A DNA stretch of 64,000 nucleotides from DASTPP01 sp035762175. GTDB lineage: Bacteria; Myxococcota_A; Polyangia; Polyangiales; Polyangiaceae. Location of the stretch: contig DASTPP010000345.1 in the NCBI GenBank assembly GCA_035762175.1, positions 5,961 through 69,960 on the forward strand, written 5' to 3'. The position numbers and the translations under genes are program-made. Of this stretch, positions 34,187 through 41,984 are shown in pieces. Position 1 is the first letter of the stretch, and each line of letters begins with the position of its first letter. The notes below the pieces were generated by a model, which was not told the DNA's origin, made no database searches, and saw only the letters and a program-made list of their open reading frames with translations.

Positions 34187-35265
34187 GGTGCCTCCTGCGG
34201 GCGCGCGGGCGCCCGGCCCTCGAACGCGGCGGCGAGCAGCGCGCGCACGCCCTCGCGGTCGACCGGGCGGGGGTTGTCGTAAGGGTTGCGGGTGGCGAGC
34301 TCGGCGGCGCGGTCGAGATCGCCCGCCCGCAGGCCGATCGCCGCGAGCGAGGCGGGGGCGCCGACGCGGCGGGCGAGCGCGAAGAGCCCGGCGGGCGCGT
34401 CGTCGGCGCCGAGGGCCCGGGCGAGCCGGCGCATGGCGTCGGGGGCCGCCTCGCGGTTGAAGGCGGCGGCGTGGGGCAGCACGACCGCGTGCAGCTCGGC
34501 GTGCGGCAGGTCGAAGGCGCCGCCGAGGGTGTGGCAGAGCTTGTGGTGCAGCCCCATCGCCGCGCGGTCGAGGCACACGCCCGCGAGCCACGCGCCGTAG
34601 AGCGCCCCGGCGAGCGCCCCGTCGTCGGCCGGGCCGCCGGGGGCGACCACGCGCGGCAGGTGCTCGGCGAGCGCGCGCGCGGCCTCTTCGGCGAGCAGCG
34701 CCGTGACCGGATCGAGGCCGCGCGCGTAGAGGGCCTCGACCGCGTGCGCCAGGGCGTTCAGCCCGCTCGGGCCGGCGACCGCCGGGGGCAGCGAGCGCGT
34801 CAGCTCGGGGTCGTAGATCACCGTGCGCGGCCGCACCTTCGGGTCGCGGCCGGTGCGCTTCTCGCCCCCGTCGGTCAGCCCCCAGATCGAGGTCATCTCG
34901 GAGCCGGCGTACGTCGTCGGCGCCGCCACGACGGGCAGCCCCGTCGTGAGCGCCACGGCCTTGGCGAGCCCGACCGTCGAGCCGCCGCCGACCGCGACGA
35001 GGCCGTCGGCCCCGGCCCGGGCCGCCGCGCCGCGGGCGGCCTCGGCCAGCGCGACCGGCACGTGCATGACCGCCTCGGTCTGCACCGCGGCGACGCGCGG
35101 GCCGAGCGCGTCGCGCAGCCCGGGCGCGAGCGCGGGGGGCGCGAAGAGCAGGGCGCGGGCGACGCCGAGCCGGTCGAGCTCGCCCGCGAGCGACGCGAGG
35201 GCCCCCGCGCCGAACACGACGCGGGCCGGGTGCGCCTCGTAGACGAAGGGCGCGGGCGCGCTCAT
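34183..35265 (-). CDS. macA: Maleylacetate reductase
   Basis: Reduces maleylacetate to 3-oxoadipate with NAD(P)H. The 360-residue protein is an iron-alcohol-dehydrogenase-family member with VAVGGGSTVGLAKAVAL (nucleotide loop), VVAAPTTYAGSEMTSIWGLT, and AMGLHHKLCHTLGGAFDLPH AEL. The reductases of this subfamily (MacA, TfdF, PnpF) share the AGSEMT and HHKLCH...LPHAELH words. It is coupled on both sides by 4-nt overlaps (CatJ stop, PcaF start). It joins the ring-cleavage genes upstream to the 3-oxoadipate genes and would serve both the hydroquinone and hydroxyquinol branches. Confidence 0.93.
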   Translation of the reverse strand: MSAPAPFVYEAHPARVVFGAGALASLAGELDRLGVARALLFAPPALAPGLRDALGPRVAAVQTEAVMHVPVALAEAARGAAARAGADGLVAVGGGSTVGLAKAVALTTGLPVVAAPTTYAGSEMTSIWGLTDGGEKRTGRDPKVRPRTVIYDPELTRSLPPAVAGPSGLNALAHAVEALYARGLDPVTALLAEEAARALAEHLPRVVAPGGPADDGALAGALYGAWLAGVCLDRAAMGLHHKLCHTLGGAFDLPHAELHAVVLPHAAAFNREAAPDAMRRLARALGADDAPAGLFALARRVGAPASLAAIGLRAGDLDRAAELATRNPYDNPRPVDREGVRALLAAAFEGRAPARPQEAP

Positions 35266-36065
35266 CGCCCGCCCCCGGACGGGTCACGCCCGCGGGCCCG
35301 GGCGCTGCGCGCCTCGAGCTCGCGCAGCGCCTCGAGCTCGCGCGCGGTCGGCTCGGCGGTCGGCCGCAGGTCGGGGCTCACCCGCAGCGGCCAGCCGGTC
35401 CGGGCGCGGGCCTCGTCGACCGTGACGCCGGGGTGCAGCTCGGTCAACACGAGCTCGCGGGTCGAGGGGTCGGGGCGCAAGACCCCGAGGTCGGTCACCA
35501 CCGCGGTCGGCCCCCGCCCGGAGACGCCGAGCCGCTCGCGCGCCCCGCCGCCGTCGAGAAAGCCCACCGTCGTGACGAAGTCGAGCCGCTCGACGAAGCT
35601 GCGCCGCGACTGGTTGAGCACGAGAAAGACCTCGCCCGCGTGCGCCGCGATCTCGGGCGCGCCGCCCGCGCCCGGCAGCCGCACCGACGGCCGGTCGTAG
35701 GGGCCGATGACGGTGGTGTTGAGGTTGGCGAAGCGGTCAATCTGCGCCGCGCCGAGGAAGCCCACGTCGATGCGCCCGCCCTGCAGCCAGTAGCGGAAGA
35801 TCTCGGGCGTCGACACGACCGCGTCGGCCGTCTCGGCGAGCTCGCCGTCGCCGATCGACAGCGGCAAGACCGTGGGCTTGGCGCCGATCGGCCCCGCCTC
35901 GTAGATCAAGACGAGGTCGGGCGCGTGGGTGGCGCGGGCGAGGTTCGCCGCCTTCGAGGGCAGGCCGATGCCCACGAAGCAGACGGCGCCGTCCGGGAGC
36001 AGGCGCGCGGCCGCGACGGTCATGCGCTCGTCCGCCGTGGGCGGCGCCGCGGCCTCAGCCCCCAC
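35262..36065 (-). CDS. catJ: 3-Oxoadipate CoA-transferase, beta subunit
   Basis: Transfers CoA from succinyl-CoA to 3-oxoadipate together with the alpha subunit. At 267 residues it is closer to CatJ than to the shorter PcaJ. Class I CoA-transferase beta features include CFVGIGLPSKAANLAR, LIYEAGPIGAKP (the catalytic Glu lies in this E-x-G-x-x-G context), LSIGDGELAETADAV and GFLGAAQIDRFANLNTTVIG. The start overlaps the alpha-subunit stop by 11 nt. The C-terminal ~25 residues are Arg/Glu-rich. Confidence 0.9.
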   Translation of the reverse strand: MGAEAAAPPTADERMTVAAARLLPDGAVCFVGIGLPSKAANLARATHAPDLVLIYEAGPIGAKPTVLPLSIGDGELAETADAVVSTPEIFRYWLQGGRIDVGFLGAAQIDRFANLNTTVIGPYDRPSVRLPGAGGAPEIAAHAGEVFLVLNQSRRSFVERLDFVTTVGFLDGGGARERLGVSGRGPTAVVTDLGVLRPDPSTRELVLTELHPGVTVDEARARTGWPLRVSPDLRPTAEPTARELEALRELEARSARARGRDPSGGGR

Positions 36066-36942
36066 GGCGCGCCCCCCCGGTCGGGCCGCCGCGGGCGAGC
36101 TTGCGGCGGTAGTCGGCGAAGTCGTTCGTGGCCAGCACGTGGTCCTCCATCCAGGCGCGGAAGGTCGCCCGGTCGCGCGCGATCGCGTCCCATGCCTCGT
36201 AGAACGCGTTGTCGCGCTCGTAGTAGCCTTGCGCGTAGCTCGGCGCCGCCCCCCCGGGCACCTCGGCGACGGCGGTGACGGCCCAGCTCGGCAGCACGAC
36301 CGCGCCCGGCCGCGGCTCGAGCCGGTCGACGATCTCTTCGACCGTGACGATCACCTTGCGGGCGCAGAGCGCGGCCTCTTTGTGCACGCCGGTGATGCCC
36401 CAGAACTGCACGTTGCCGCGGCGGTCGGCCCGCTGCGCGTGCAGCACCGCGGTATCGAGCCGAATCGCCGGCACCGCCGCGAGCTCTTCGCCCGTGAAGG
36501 GGCAGGTGACCGACTTGATGCGCGGGTTCTGCCGCGGGTAGTCAGAGCCCTTGTAGGCCCGCAGCACCGCGAAGGGCAGGCCGCTCGCCCCGGCGACGTA
36601 GGCGTTGGCCATGTCGGCGTGGCTGTGCTCGTAGATGGCGAGCGGCGCCGGCCAGCCGCGCTCGACCGCGTCGCGCAGCCGGTGCAGCGACCCGACGCCG
36701 GGGTTGCCGCCCCACGAGAAGACGAGCGAGTCGGCGCAGCCCATGCCGATGAGCTGGTCGTAGACGAGGTCGGGCGTCATGCGGTAGAGCGCGAGGCCGC
36801 GCTTGCCCTGGCGCACGATCTCGTGCCCGGCCGCGAAGGGTATGAGGTGCGTGAAGCCCTCGAGCGCCACCTTCGAGCCGTCGGCGACATGGTCGCGGAC
36901 GGCGGCGGCGAGGGTCGTGATCTCGGCGTTGCGTCTCGGCAC
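36055..36942 (-). CDS. catI: 3-Oxoadipate CoA-transferase, alpha subunit
   Basis: A 295-residue class I CoA-transferase alpha subunit. ALEGFTHLIPFAAGHEIVRQ, YRMTPDLVYDQLIGMGCADS and SWGGNPGVGSLHRLRDAVE agree closely with CatI-type subunits; PcaI is about 60 residues shorter. SVTCPFTGEELAAVPAIRLD and the RADRRGNVQFWG segment are also family features. It begins 10 nt after the HapE-like aldehyde dehydrogenase gene ends. With CatJ it makes 3-oxoadipyl-CoA. Confidence 0.9.
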   Translation of the reverse strand: MPRRNAEITTLAAAVRDHVADGSKVALEGFTHLIPFAAGHEIVRQGKRGLALYRMTPDLVYDQLIGMGCADSLVFSWGGNPGVGSLHRLRDAVERGWPAPLAIYEHSHADMANAYVAGASGLPFAVLRAYKGSDYPRQNPRIKSVTCPFTGEELAAVPAIRLDTAVLHAQRADRRGNVQFWGITGVHKEAALCARKVIVTVEEIVDRLEPRPGAVVLPSWAVTAVAEVPGGAAPSYAQGYYERDNAFYEAWDAIARDRATFRAWMEDHVLATNDFADYRRKLARGGPTGGARRGG

Positions 36943-36952
36943 GGTGACCCCC

Positions 36953-38413
36953 TCAGCGCCGGTAGAAGGGCGGCAGGGCCGCGTCGACGTTGACCCAGAC
37001 CGACTTGGGCTGGGTGTACTCGCGCATCGCCTCGAAGCCCATCTCGCGGCCGTAGCCCGACTCGCCCACGCCCCCGAAGGGCGAGCCGGGGTGCACGCGC
37101 TTGTAGCAGTTGACCCAGACCATGCCCGCGCGCAGCTTCGCCGCGAAGGCGTGCGCGCGCGCGAGGTCGCGCGTCCAGAGGCCGGCGCCGAGGCCGTAGG
37201 GGGTGCCGTTGGCGACCGCGAGCGCCTCGTCCGCGTCGCGGAAGGTGTGCACGACCACGAAGGGCCCGAAGACCTCTTCTTGGGCGACGCGCGCGCCCGG
37301 CGCCGCGCGCACCACCGTCGGCTCGACGAAGGCCCCGCGGGCCAGCGCCCCGCCGGGCGCCCGCCCCCCCGTCAGCACCTCGCCGCCCTCGCGCCGCGCC
37401 ACCTCGACGTACTCGAGCACCCGCTCTTGGTGGCCCTTCGAGGTGAGCGGCCCGAGCTCGGTCTCGGGGTCGAGCGGGTCGCCCAGCCGGATCGACCGGG
37501 CGAGCGCGACGAAGCGCTCGAGGAAGCGCTCGGCGATCGGCTCGTGCAGCAGGATGCGCGAGCCGGCGATGCAGGCCTGGCCCTGGTTGTGGAAGATGGC
37601 GAAGGCGCTGCCCGCCACCGCCGCGTCGAGGTCGGCGTCCTCGAAGACGACGTTCGCCCCCTTGCCCCCGAGCTCGAGCTGCAGCTTCTTGAGGTTCGAG
37701 GCCGAGGCGTGCACGATGCGGCGCCCGGTCGCGGTCGACCCCGTGAAGGCGACCTTGCTCACCGCCGGGTGCTCGGCCAGGCGCTGGCCGGCCGTCGCGC
37801 CGTAGCCCTGCACCACGTTGACCACCCCCGGCGGGAAGCCCACCTCGCGCGCGAGCGCGGCGATCGCGAGCGACGAGAGCGGCGTCAGCTCGGCCGACTT
37901 GAGCACCACCGCGTTGCCCGCGGCGAGCGCCGGGCCGAGCTTCCAGCTCGTGAACATGAGCGGGAAGTTCCACGGGACGATCTGGCCGACCACGCCCACC
38001 GGCTCGCGCAGCACGTAGTTCAAGAAGCCCGCGTCGACCGGCACCACCGTGCCCTCGAACTTGTCCGCCATGCCCCCGAAGTAGCGGAAGCAGGCGGCCG
38101 TGCGCGGCACGTCGAGCCCGAGCACGTCGCGGATCGGGTGCCCGGTGTCGCGCGCCTCGAGCCGCGCGAGTTCGTCGCGCCGCGCCTCGATCGCGTCGGC
38201 CAGCGCGAGCAGCAGCCGCCCGCGCTCGGACGCCGACCGCCGGGCCCACGCCGGCTGCGCCCGCGCCGCCGCCGCCACCGCGCGGTCGACGTCGGCCTCG
38301 CGCGCCTCGGCCACGCGCGCGAGCAGCGAGCCGTCGTACGGGTTGTGCACGTCGATGAGCCCGCCCGCCTCGGCGTCCGCGAACTCGCCGTCGATGAAGA
38401 GCTGCGTGTGCAT
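36953..38413 (-). CDS. hapE: 4-Hydroxymuconic semialdehyde dehydrogenase (HapE/PnpE-like)
   Basis: An NAD-dependent aldehyde dehydrogenase of 486 residues. PWNFPLMFTSWKLGPALAAG, FTGSTATGRRI, the general base in LELGGKGANVVFEDADLD, the nucleophile Cys in NQGQACIAGSRI, and GGVGESGYGREMG are all present. General family is certain. The substrate follows from position: it lies 14 nt behind the hydroquinone dioxygenase large subunit, as pnpE follows pnpCD, and the product maleylacetate is used by the reductase two genes on. The ATG at 38413 was chosen because homology starts there; the frame is open far upstream but only as a shadow of the next gene. Confidence 0.87.
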   Translation of the reverse strand: MHTQLFIDGEFADAEAGGLIDVHNPYDGSLLARVAEAREADVDRAVAAAARAQPAWARRSASERGRLLLALADAIEARRDELARLEARDTGHPIRDVLGLDVPRTAACFRYFGGMADKFEGTVVPVDAGFLNYVLREPVGVVGQIVPWNFPLMFTSWKLGPALAAGNAVVLKSAELTPLSSLAIAALAREVGFPPGVVNVVQGYGATAGQRLAEHPAVSKVAFTGSTATGRRIVHASASNLKKLQLELGGKGANVVFEDADLDAAVAGSAFAIFHNQGQACIAGSRILLHEPIAERFLERFVALARSIRLGDPLDPETELGPLTSKGHQERVLEYVEVARREGGEVLTGGRAPGGALARGAFVEPTVVRAAPGARVAQEEVFGPFVVVHTFRDADEALAVANGTPYGLGAGLWTRDLARAHAFAAKLRAGMVWVNCYKRVHPGSPFGGVGESGYGREMGFEAMREYTQPKSVWVNVDAALPPFYRR

Positions 38414-38427
38414 GTCGCCCCCGCCGC

Positions 38428-39426
38428 TCAAAACGTCACCGGCACCTTCGGCGCCTCGCCGCGCCGGATAAGCTCGGGGATCTTGGGCGAGCCGTTCTCC
38501 CAGACGAGCAGCATCGAGCGCTTGGTCGAGAAGCCCCGGTGGCTGATGTCGGCCGGCATCGCCGCGATGTCGCCCGCGCGCATCGTCACCGTCGCCCGCG
38601 CCCGCCCCGTGTCGCGGTCGCGCACCCGCCACACGATCTCGTCCGACAGCTGCAAGAACCACTCGACCCGGTCGTTGCCGTGGTCGACCGGCAAGATGAA
38701 CTCTTCGGTCGTCGGGCAGAAGAGGCTCTCGCCCACCACCGAGCAGACCGAGGGGTTCCACGTGACGTCCGAGCGCGACAGGTAGGCGAAGAGGTTGAAG
38801 GCCGAGACCTCGCCCTCGAAGCCCGGCTCGACGTCCACCTCGGGCTCGTCCTGGGGCACGTCGACGAACTGGCGGTTGACCGGCTGCCCCGCCGCGTCCG
38901 AGCGCCGCGGCGTGTCGCCGGGCAGGCCCACCATGCGCCGCGCCGTCACCCGCCGCCGCTCGACCGCCTCGAGGTTGCTGCCGCGCTTCGGCCCCCAGGG
39001 CGCCCCCGTCTCGTCCGGCGCGGCGAAGGGGTCGAAGCCCTCGTTCGTCCAGTCGGCCAAGATGGCCTTGAAGAGCGGCATCAGCGCGTCCGACCGGAAG
39101 CGCGCCGTCACGTCGCGGCCCGCCGCGCGGTACGCCTCGTTGCACGCCCCGACGAAGACGTCGACCTCGCCGTAGTGGTTGCGCGTGCCCAGCACCTCGT
39201 CGAAGTTCACGACGCCGTAGAAGAAGCCCCACGCGACGTCGCGCATCATCGCCCGCAAGAAGGCGTCGACGGGCAGCACGTGCGTGCCCCCCGCCCAGTC
39301 GACGTGCGCGAAGTAGGCGTCGCGCCAGAACGTGAAGGGCCCCGCCCGGAACGCCCGGTACCCCGAGCCGTCGCGCGGCGGCAGCGTCTCGATCGTCGTC
39401 TCGACCTCTCGTGTCGTCTCGGCCAT
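38428..39426 (-). CDS. hapD: Hydroquinone 1,2-dioxygenase, large (catalytic) subunit
   Basis: The two-subunit iron(II) enzyme opens hydroquinone to 4-hydroxymuconic semialdehyde. This 332-residue protein has the size of HapD/PnpD (about 38 kDa). The cupin-like segment FILPVDHGNDRVEWF provides His249, Asn251 and Glu255, and MPADISHRGFS provides His296. As I recall the PnpCD structure, iron is held by His, Asn, Glu and His with spacing +2, +6 and +47, exactly the spacing here. RNHYGEVDVFVGACNEAYRA and the Trp-rich N-terminus also fit. It lies 16 nt behind the small subunit gene. Confidence 0.87.
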   Translation of the reverse strand: MAETTREVETTIETLPPRDGSGYRAFRAGPFTFWRDAYFAHVDWAGGTHVLPVDAFLRAMMRDVAWGFFYGVVNFDEVLGTRNHYGEVDVFVGACNEAYRAAGRDVTARFRSDALMPLFKAILADWTNEGFDPFAAPDETGAPWGPKRGSNLEAVERRRVTARRMVGLPGDTPRRSDAAGQPVNRQFVDVPQDEPEVDVEPGFEGEVSAFNLFAYLSRSDVTWNPSVCSVVGESLFCPTTEEFILPVDHGNDRVEWFLQLSDEIVWRVRDRDTGRARATVTMRAGDIAAMPADISHRGFSTKRSMLLVWENGSPKIPELIRRGEAPKVPVTF

Positions 39427-39442
39427 GGCACCCTCCCGCCGC

Positions 39443-39952
39443 TCACGCGGTCTGGCAAATCTCCGCCCAACGCTCGACCGTCTCGGGCCCGCGCAGCGTC
39501 TGCACGAGCAGCACCCCCGGCCCCTCGCCCGTGAAGCGGTAGGCCGCGCGCCGCGGCAAGAGCGCCATGTGCCCCCGGCGCGCCACGACGCGGCCCATGC
39601 GCCGCCCGTCGGGCGCCGCCGCCAGCCGGCGCGCCCCCTCGGCCCCCTCGGCCACCAGCTCGGCCGCCCGCGCCGGCTGCACGAGCTCGATCGTCACCCG
39701 GCCGTCGAGCACCAGCGCGAACTCGTCGTGCGCCGCCACGTACCAGGGCGAGGCCCCCTCGGCCCGCACCGCCTCGATCACGTACTCGAAGTTCACCGCC
39801 ACGGCCACCCGCTCGTAGGGCGCCGCCCGGCCCGCCACCTCGAACACGTTCGAGAAGACGTAGTTCTTCGGGTCGTCGTCGATCACGTCGACGCGGCCCT
39901 TCGCGTAGCGCTCGAGCGAACCGAACACGGTCGGGGGCGGGGGTGCGTTCAT
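39443..39952 (-). CDS. hapC: Hydroquinone 1,2-dioxygenase, small subunit
   Basis: A 169-residue cupin-like protein (about 18 kDa, as HapC/PnpC). Features are FGSLERYAKGRVDVIDDDPK, YVFSNVFEVAGRAAPYERVA, then VAAHDEFALVLDGRVTIELV and a HMALLPRRAAYRF strand pair. No own iron site is evident, in line with catalysis by the large subunit. It is the first gene of the eight-gene minus-strand operon, and the tandem palindromes at 39999-40032 lie 47-80 bp before its ATG. Identification depends partly on its place next to the large subunit. Confidence 0.85.
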   Translation of the reverse strand: MNAPPPPTVFGSLERYAKGRVDVIDDDPKNYVFSNVFEVAGRAAPYERVAVAVNFEYVIEAVRAEGASPWYVAAHDEFALVLDGRVTIELVQPARAAELVAEGAEGARRLAAAPDGRRMGRVVARRGHMALLPRRAAYRFTGEGPGVLLVQTLRGPETVERWAEICQTA

Positions 39953-39998
39953 GGCGGCTTCTCCTCACACCAAGGGGCGGCCCGGGGGGGCGCGATTT

Positions 39999-40032
39999 GT
40001 TCGCCATGCGAACTAGAGTTCGTAACGCGAAC
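39999..40032. promoter_or_regulatory. Tandem 15-bp palindromes, probable IclR-regulator operator
   Basis: GTTCGCCATGCGAAC (39999-40013) is a perfect 6+3+6 palindrome. GTTCGTAACGCGAAC (40018-40032) is the same with one mismatch. Centres are 19 bp apart, and the surroundings (39993-40035) are AT-richer than the rest. They sit between hapC and the divergent IclR gene. PcaU/PobR-type IclR regulators bind GTTCG-N5-CG(N)AC-like repeats, so these are likely its binding sites for both transcripts. The exact promoter boxes are not assigned. Confidence 0.75.
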
Positions 40033-40144
40033 ACCGCCATTCTGCGCCCGCCCCCCGCGGAGTCAAGGTCGATTCGCCCGACGCGCGGCGTCGGGCGCGC
40101 CCGGCGGTTTACGGCCCCCCCGCGCTCGGGCACCATGCCGCGCC

Positions 40145-40933
40145 GTGACCGAGCGCAAGGACGCCGACTTCGTCGGCTCGTTCGAGAAGGGCCTGCGCGT
40201 GCTCCGCGCCTTCGACGCCGAGCACGGCGCCATGACCCTCAGCGAGGTCGCCGAGCGCGCCGGCCTGACGCGCGCCGGCGCCCGGCGCTTTCTGCTCACC
40301 CTCGTCGAGCTCGGCTACGCCACCTCCGACGGCAAGCACTTCTCGCTCACCCCCCGCGTGCTCGAGCTCGGCTTCGCCTACCTACGCGCCCTCGGCCTGC
40401 CCCAGATCGTCGTGCCCTACCTGCGCCGCGTCAGCGAAGAGCTCGGCGAGTCGTCCAGCGTCGCCGTGCTCGACGACCTGCACGTCGTCTACGTCGCGCG
40501 CGAGCAGACGCGGCGCATCATGACCACCGAGCTCGGCGTCGGCGCCCGCCTGCCCGCCTGCTACACCTCGATGGGCCGCGTCCTGCTCGCCCACCTGCCG
40601 CCGCCCGAGCGCGACGAGCGGCTCGCGCGCGCCGAGCTCGTCGCCCACACCCGCCACTCGCTCACCAGCCGGGCGAAGCTGCGCGCCGCGCTCGCCGAGG
40701 CGCGCGAGCGCGGCCACTGCCTCGTCGACCAAGAGCTCGAAGAGGGCCTGCGCTCGCTCGCCGTGCCCCTGCGCGACCGGCAGGGCCGCGCCCTCGCCGC
40801 GATGAACGTCAGCGCCCAGGCCAACCGCGTCACCGTCGAGGCGATGCGCCGCACCTTCCTGCCGGCGTTGTTGCGGGCCGCCGCCGACGTGCAACAAGTC
40901 TTGCCCTTACCCCCGCGCCCGGCGGGCGCGTAG
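40145..40933 (+). CDS. IclR-family regulator (PcaR/PcaU/PobR type)
   Basis: Transcription regulator of 262 residues. Winged helix-turn-helix at about 10-75 (FEKGLRVLRAFD, MTLSEVAERAGLTRAGARRF, LVELGYATSDG), linker helix, then the IclR effector domain with SVAVLDDLHVVYVAREQTRR, LPACYTSMGRVLLAHLPPPE and ALAAMNVSAQANRVTVEAMR. PcaU/PobR-group members control aromatic catabolism and respond to pathway intermediates. It is divergent from hapC and 35 bp upstream of the hydroxyquinol dioxygenase gene, so it probably controls both arms through the palindromes at 39999-40032. GTG start; the frame further upstream is intergenic. Confidence 0.9.
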   Translation: MTERKDADFVGSFEKGLRVLRAFDAEHGAMTLSEVAERAGLTRAGARRFLLTLVELGYATSDGKHFSLTPRVLELGFAYLRALGLPQIVVPYLRRVSEELGESSSVAVLDDLHVVYVAREQTRRIMTTELGVGARLPACYTSMGRVLLAHLPPPERDERLARAELVAHTRHSLTSRAKLRAALAEARERGHCLVDQELEEGLRSLAVPLRDRQGRALAAMNVSAQANRVTVEAMRRTFLPALLRAAADVQQVLPLPPRPAGA

Positions 40934-40968
40934 TCGGCGGGGCCGCCCGCCGAGAAAGGCACCCCTCC

Positions 40969-41814
40969 ATGTCGAACGCGCCCCACCCCATCACGCGCGA
41001 GGTCCTCGCGCGCCTCGAGGCCTGCCCCGACCCCCGCCTGCGCCAGGTCATGACGAGCCTCGTGCGGCACCTGCACGACTTCGTGCGCGACGTCGCGCCG
41101 GGCGAAGACGAGTGGCGCGCCGCCGTCGACTTTCTCACCGCCACGGGCCAGCGCTGCGACGACCGCCGCCAAGAGTTCATCCTGCTGTCCGACACCCTCG
41201 GCGTCACCATGCTCGTCGACGCCCTCGCCCACCCCAAGCCCCCCGGCGCGACCGAGTCGACCATCTTCGGCCCCTTCTACGCCGGCGAGCAGCCCACCTC
41301 GCCCCTCGGCGCCGCGATCGCGCGGGGCGAGCCCGGCGCCGCCCTCGTCCGCGTCGCCGGCCGCGTGCGCACGGTCGACGGCGCGCCCGTCGCCGGCGCC
41401 ACCGTCGAGGTCTGGCAGGCCGCCCCCAACGGCCTCTACGACACCCAAGACCCGGCCCAGCCCCGCGGCAACCTGCGCGGCACCTTCCGGCCCGGCGACG
41501 ACGGCGCCTACGCGTTCCGCACCTTGCTGCCCGCCCCCTACCCCATCCCCGACGACGGCCCCGTCGGCCAGCTGCTGCGCGCGACCGGCCGCCACCCCTT
41601 CCGCCCCGCGCACATTCACTTTCTCGCCCACGCCCCCGGCTACGAGCGCCTCGTCACCCACGCCTTCCTCGCGGGCAGTGAGTACCTCGACTCCGACACC
41701 GTCTTCGGCGTCAAGCCCTCGCTCGTCGTCGCCCCCGCGCCCGACCCCGAGACCGGCGAGCCCACGCTGGCCTTCGACCTCGTGCTCAGCCCCCGCCGCG
41801 CGCCGACGGGCTGA
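40969..41814 (+). CDS. Hydroxyquinol 1,2-dioxygenase (intradiol)
   Basis: Cleaves 1,2,4-trihydroxybenzene to maleylacetate using non-heme iron(III). The 281-residue enzyme has an N-terminal helical dimerisation domain (1-95) and the beta-sandwich catalytic domain. Iron ligands are Tyr157 (NGLYDTQD), Tyr191 (APYPIPDDG), His215 and His217 (RPAHIHFLA). EFILLSDTLGVTMLVDAL and ESTIFGPFYAGEQP are typical of hydroxyquinol rather than catechol enzymes. Its product is the substrate of the maleylacetate reductase in the divergent operon, so one regulator can open both entries. A 12-bp hairpin follows at 41876-41923. Confidence 0.9.
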   Translation: MSNAPHPITREVLARLEACPDPRLRQVMTSLVRHLHDFVRDVAPGEDEWRAAVDFLTATGQRCDDRRQEFILLSDTLGVTMLVDALAHPKPPGATESTIFGPFYAGEQPTSPLGAAIARGEPGAALVRVAGRVRTVDGAPVAGATVEVWQAAPNGLYDTQDPAQPRGNLRGTFRPGDDGAYAFRTLLPAPYPIPDDGPVGQLLRATGRHPFRPAHIHFLAHAPGYERLVTHAFLAGSEYLDSDTVFGVKPSLVVAPAPDPETGEPTLAFDLVLSPRRAPTG

Positions 41815-41875
41815 CGCGCCGAGCGCGCGGCCGCGCGGCCCCGCCCGCCCCGACGGCGAAGGCCGGCGCCGGGCG

Positions 41876-41923
41876 GGCCGGCGCGCCGCGGGGCGGGCCC
41901 TCGCTCGGGCGGGCGCGCCGGCC
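41876..41923. terminator. Hairpin after the hydroxyquinol dioxygenase gene
   Basis: GGCCGGCGCGCC (41876-41887) and its exact reverse complement GGCGCGCCGGCC (41912-41923) form a 12-bp stem with a 24-nt loop, 60 bp after the stop. No T-tract, so termination is inferred. Confidence 0.5.
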
Positions 41924-41984
41924 GGCGGCGGGCGGGCCGCCGACCCTTTCGGCGCGGGGCGCGCCCGTGCTAGAAGCCCAAGGT

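Noticed and set aside
38414..39232. Long in-frame upstream extension of the aldehyde dehydrogenase
   Set aside because: It is the antiphase shadow of hapD, Gly/Arg-rich; aldehyde dehydrogenase homology starts at 38413 behind the hapD stop.
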